Assembly: GCA_045540975.1 (NCBI GenBank)
Contig: JAZQIE010000139.1
Location: 1-6,975 of the forward strand
Reading direction: 5' to 3'
DNA: 6,975 nt
DNA from: SIG510 sp045540975
Lineage (GTDB): Bacteria > Bacillota > Clostridia > Oscillospirales > JAAYXM01
The translations under genes and the position numbers were made by a program. Of the stretch, positions 6,054 through 6,975 are shown piece by piece (the stretch's first letter is position 1; the number at the start of each line of letters is the position of its first letter). The notes beneath the pieces are model-generated. The model made no database searches. It was not told the DNA's origin and was given only the letters and a program-made list of their open reading frames with translations.

Positions 6054-6975
6054 TTAACCGATAAAATCGAATACCGCGTCGGTGATTCCGTCGGGTGTTG
6101 TCACATTACGGAAGCGTTCTTCCTTGTCTTTAAGTTCTGCAAGCGGACGCGGAACAGCAACCTTTGTGGTTTTGGAAAGAATATCCAACAGTTCGGTGCC
6201 GTCAATGTCCACTTCAACACCCAATGCCGCAAGAACACTGTCTGCAAACTTAAACGGACTTGCGGTGGAAGCAATCAATGTTTTGGTGGTGTCACCCGTT
6301 TCCTCGACATAATCCTGATACACACGAACACCGACCGCGGTGTGAGTATCAATGAGATACTTGTGTTCTGCAAAGGTTGCGGAAATGGTCTTACGCGCGC
6401 GGTCATCGTCGCAGGAACCTGCATAAAACAGTTCGGTAAGTTTCTGCTTCAAACCATCATTGACAGTGTATGCGCCGTCAGACGAAAGCTTGCTCATATA
6501 CTTACGGATGGTTTCGTCGTCACCGTCCGCCAAATGGAACAGTAAGCGTTCCAGATTGCTGGAAATGAGAATATCCATCGCAGGAGAAATGGTGACATGG
6601 AACTCACGGTTTTTGTCATAATGACCGGTATTGAAGAAATCGGTCAGAACATTGTTGCGGTTGGAAGCGCAAATCAGTTTTGCAACCGGAACGCCCATCT
6701 CACGTGCATAATACGCCGCAAGAATGTTTCCGAAGTTACCGGTCGGGACACAAACATTAATTGCATCGCCGAGGCTGATTGTCCCGCTATTTACCATATC
6801 GCAATAGCCCGAGACATAATATGCAATCTGCGGCACCGCACGACCCCAGTTGATGGAGTTTGCCGAAGAGAAGAAGGTGCCCTTTTTTGCCGCTTCTTCG
6901 CGCAGTGCTTCATCCGAGAAGATTTCTTTCATTTTGCTCTGCACGTTATCGAAATTACCGTAAACAGAAGAGACG
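6054..6975 (-). CDS. thrC: Threonine synthase, C-terminal part (5' end cut by window edge)
   Basis: Threonine synthase is the PLP enzyme that converts O-phosphohomoserine to threonine, the last step of threonine synthesis. The frame is open from the window edge to TAA 6054-6056, giving 306 complete residues; the family is about 430-500. The visible part starts VSSVYGNFDNVQSK and runs into SSANSINWGR-PQIAYY, a strong signature of bacterial threonine synthase. It then has CVPTGNFGN, the glycine-rich loop that holds the PLP phosphate, followed by the AREMGVP and ICASNRNN segments and later IDTHTAVGV and STASPFKF. The PLP-binding lysine lies upstream, outside the window. A GTG at 6942-6944 is only an internal valine codon, because conserved sequence continues upstream of it. 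It probably shares a transcript with the phosphoesterase 21 bp downstream. Confidence 0.95.
   Translation of the reverse strand, partial: VSSVYGNFDNVQSKMKEIFSDEALREEAAKKGTFFSSANSINWGRAVPQIAYYVSGYCDMVNSGTISLGDAINVCVPTGNFGNILAAYYAREMGVPVAKLICASNRNNVLTDFFNTGHYDKNREFHVTISPAMDILISSNLERLLFHLADGDDETIRKYMSKLSSDGAYTVNDGLKQKLTELFYAGSCDDDRARKTISATFAEHKYLIDTHTAVGVRVYQDYVEETGDTTKTLIASTASPFKFADSVLAALGVEVDIDGTELLDILSKTTKVAVPRPLAELKDKEERFRNVTTPDGITDAVFDFIG

Noticed and set aside
6942..6944. GTG as a start for a shorter threonine synthase
   Set aside because: Conserved thrC sequence (YGNFDN) continues in frame upstream to the window edge, so this is an internal codon of a gene cut by the window.

Overview
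This window is a stretch of bacterial chromosome with all six genes on the minus strand. In transcription order (right to left) they are: the 3' part of thrC (threonine synthase), a small calcineurin-like metallophosphoesterase, tig (trigger factor), clpP, clpX, and the 5' two thirds of lon. The tig-clpP-clpX-lon order, the strong AAGGAGG-type ribosome binding sites and the B. subtilis-like ClpP sequence point to a Gram-positive Bacillota, most likely class Clostridia. Oscillospirales/Ruminococcaceae is a reasonable guess from the gene neighbourhood, but that is inference rather than something the sequence proves. There is no sign of mobile elements, CRISPR, tRNA or rRNA.

Region by region: 6054-6975 is thrC, cut at its 5' end by the window edge. 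Only 21 bp further on comes the metallophosphoesterase (5322-6032), which starts with TTG behind a very strong ribosome binding site. A 120-bp AT-rich gap (5202-5321) holds a possible weak promoter and the tig ribosome binding site. tig (3627-5201) has a complete three-domain body followed by an appended Lys/Ala/Thr tail of about 94 residues, built from an 81-bp tandem repeat. A 145-bp gap (3482-3626) separates tig from clpP and holds an 8-bp-stem hairpin and a small palindrome, but no clear terminator. clpP (2900-3481), clpX (1663-2883) and lon (1-1628, cut at the 3' end) follow with gaps of only 16 and 34 bp, so they are probably cotranscribed. No gene-free stretch exceeds 145 bp.

Together tig, clpP, clpX and lon form a protein-quality-control block. 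Trigger factor receives nascent chains at the ribosome exit. ClpXP and Lon are the two ATP-dependent cytosolic proteases that degrade tagged, regulatory or misfolded proteins. thrC and the phosphoesterase form an upstream pair with no obvious functional link to proteostasis.

No wholly new multi-gene system is visible. The most unusual item is the histone-H1-like lysine-rich tail on trigger factor, with its near-perfect tandem repeat. Second is the atypical zinc-binding domain of ClpX, which keeps its four cysteines but has lost most of the usual residues between them.
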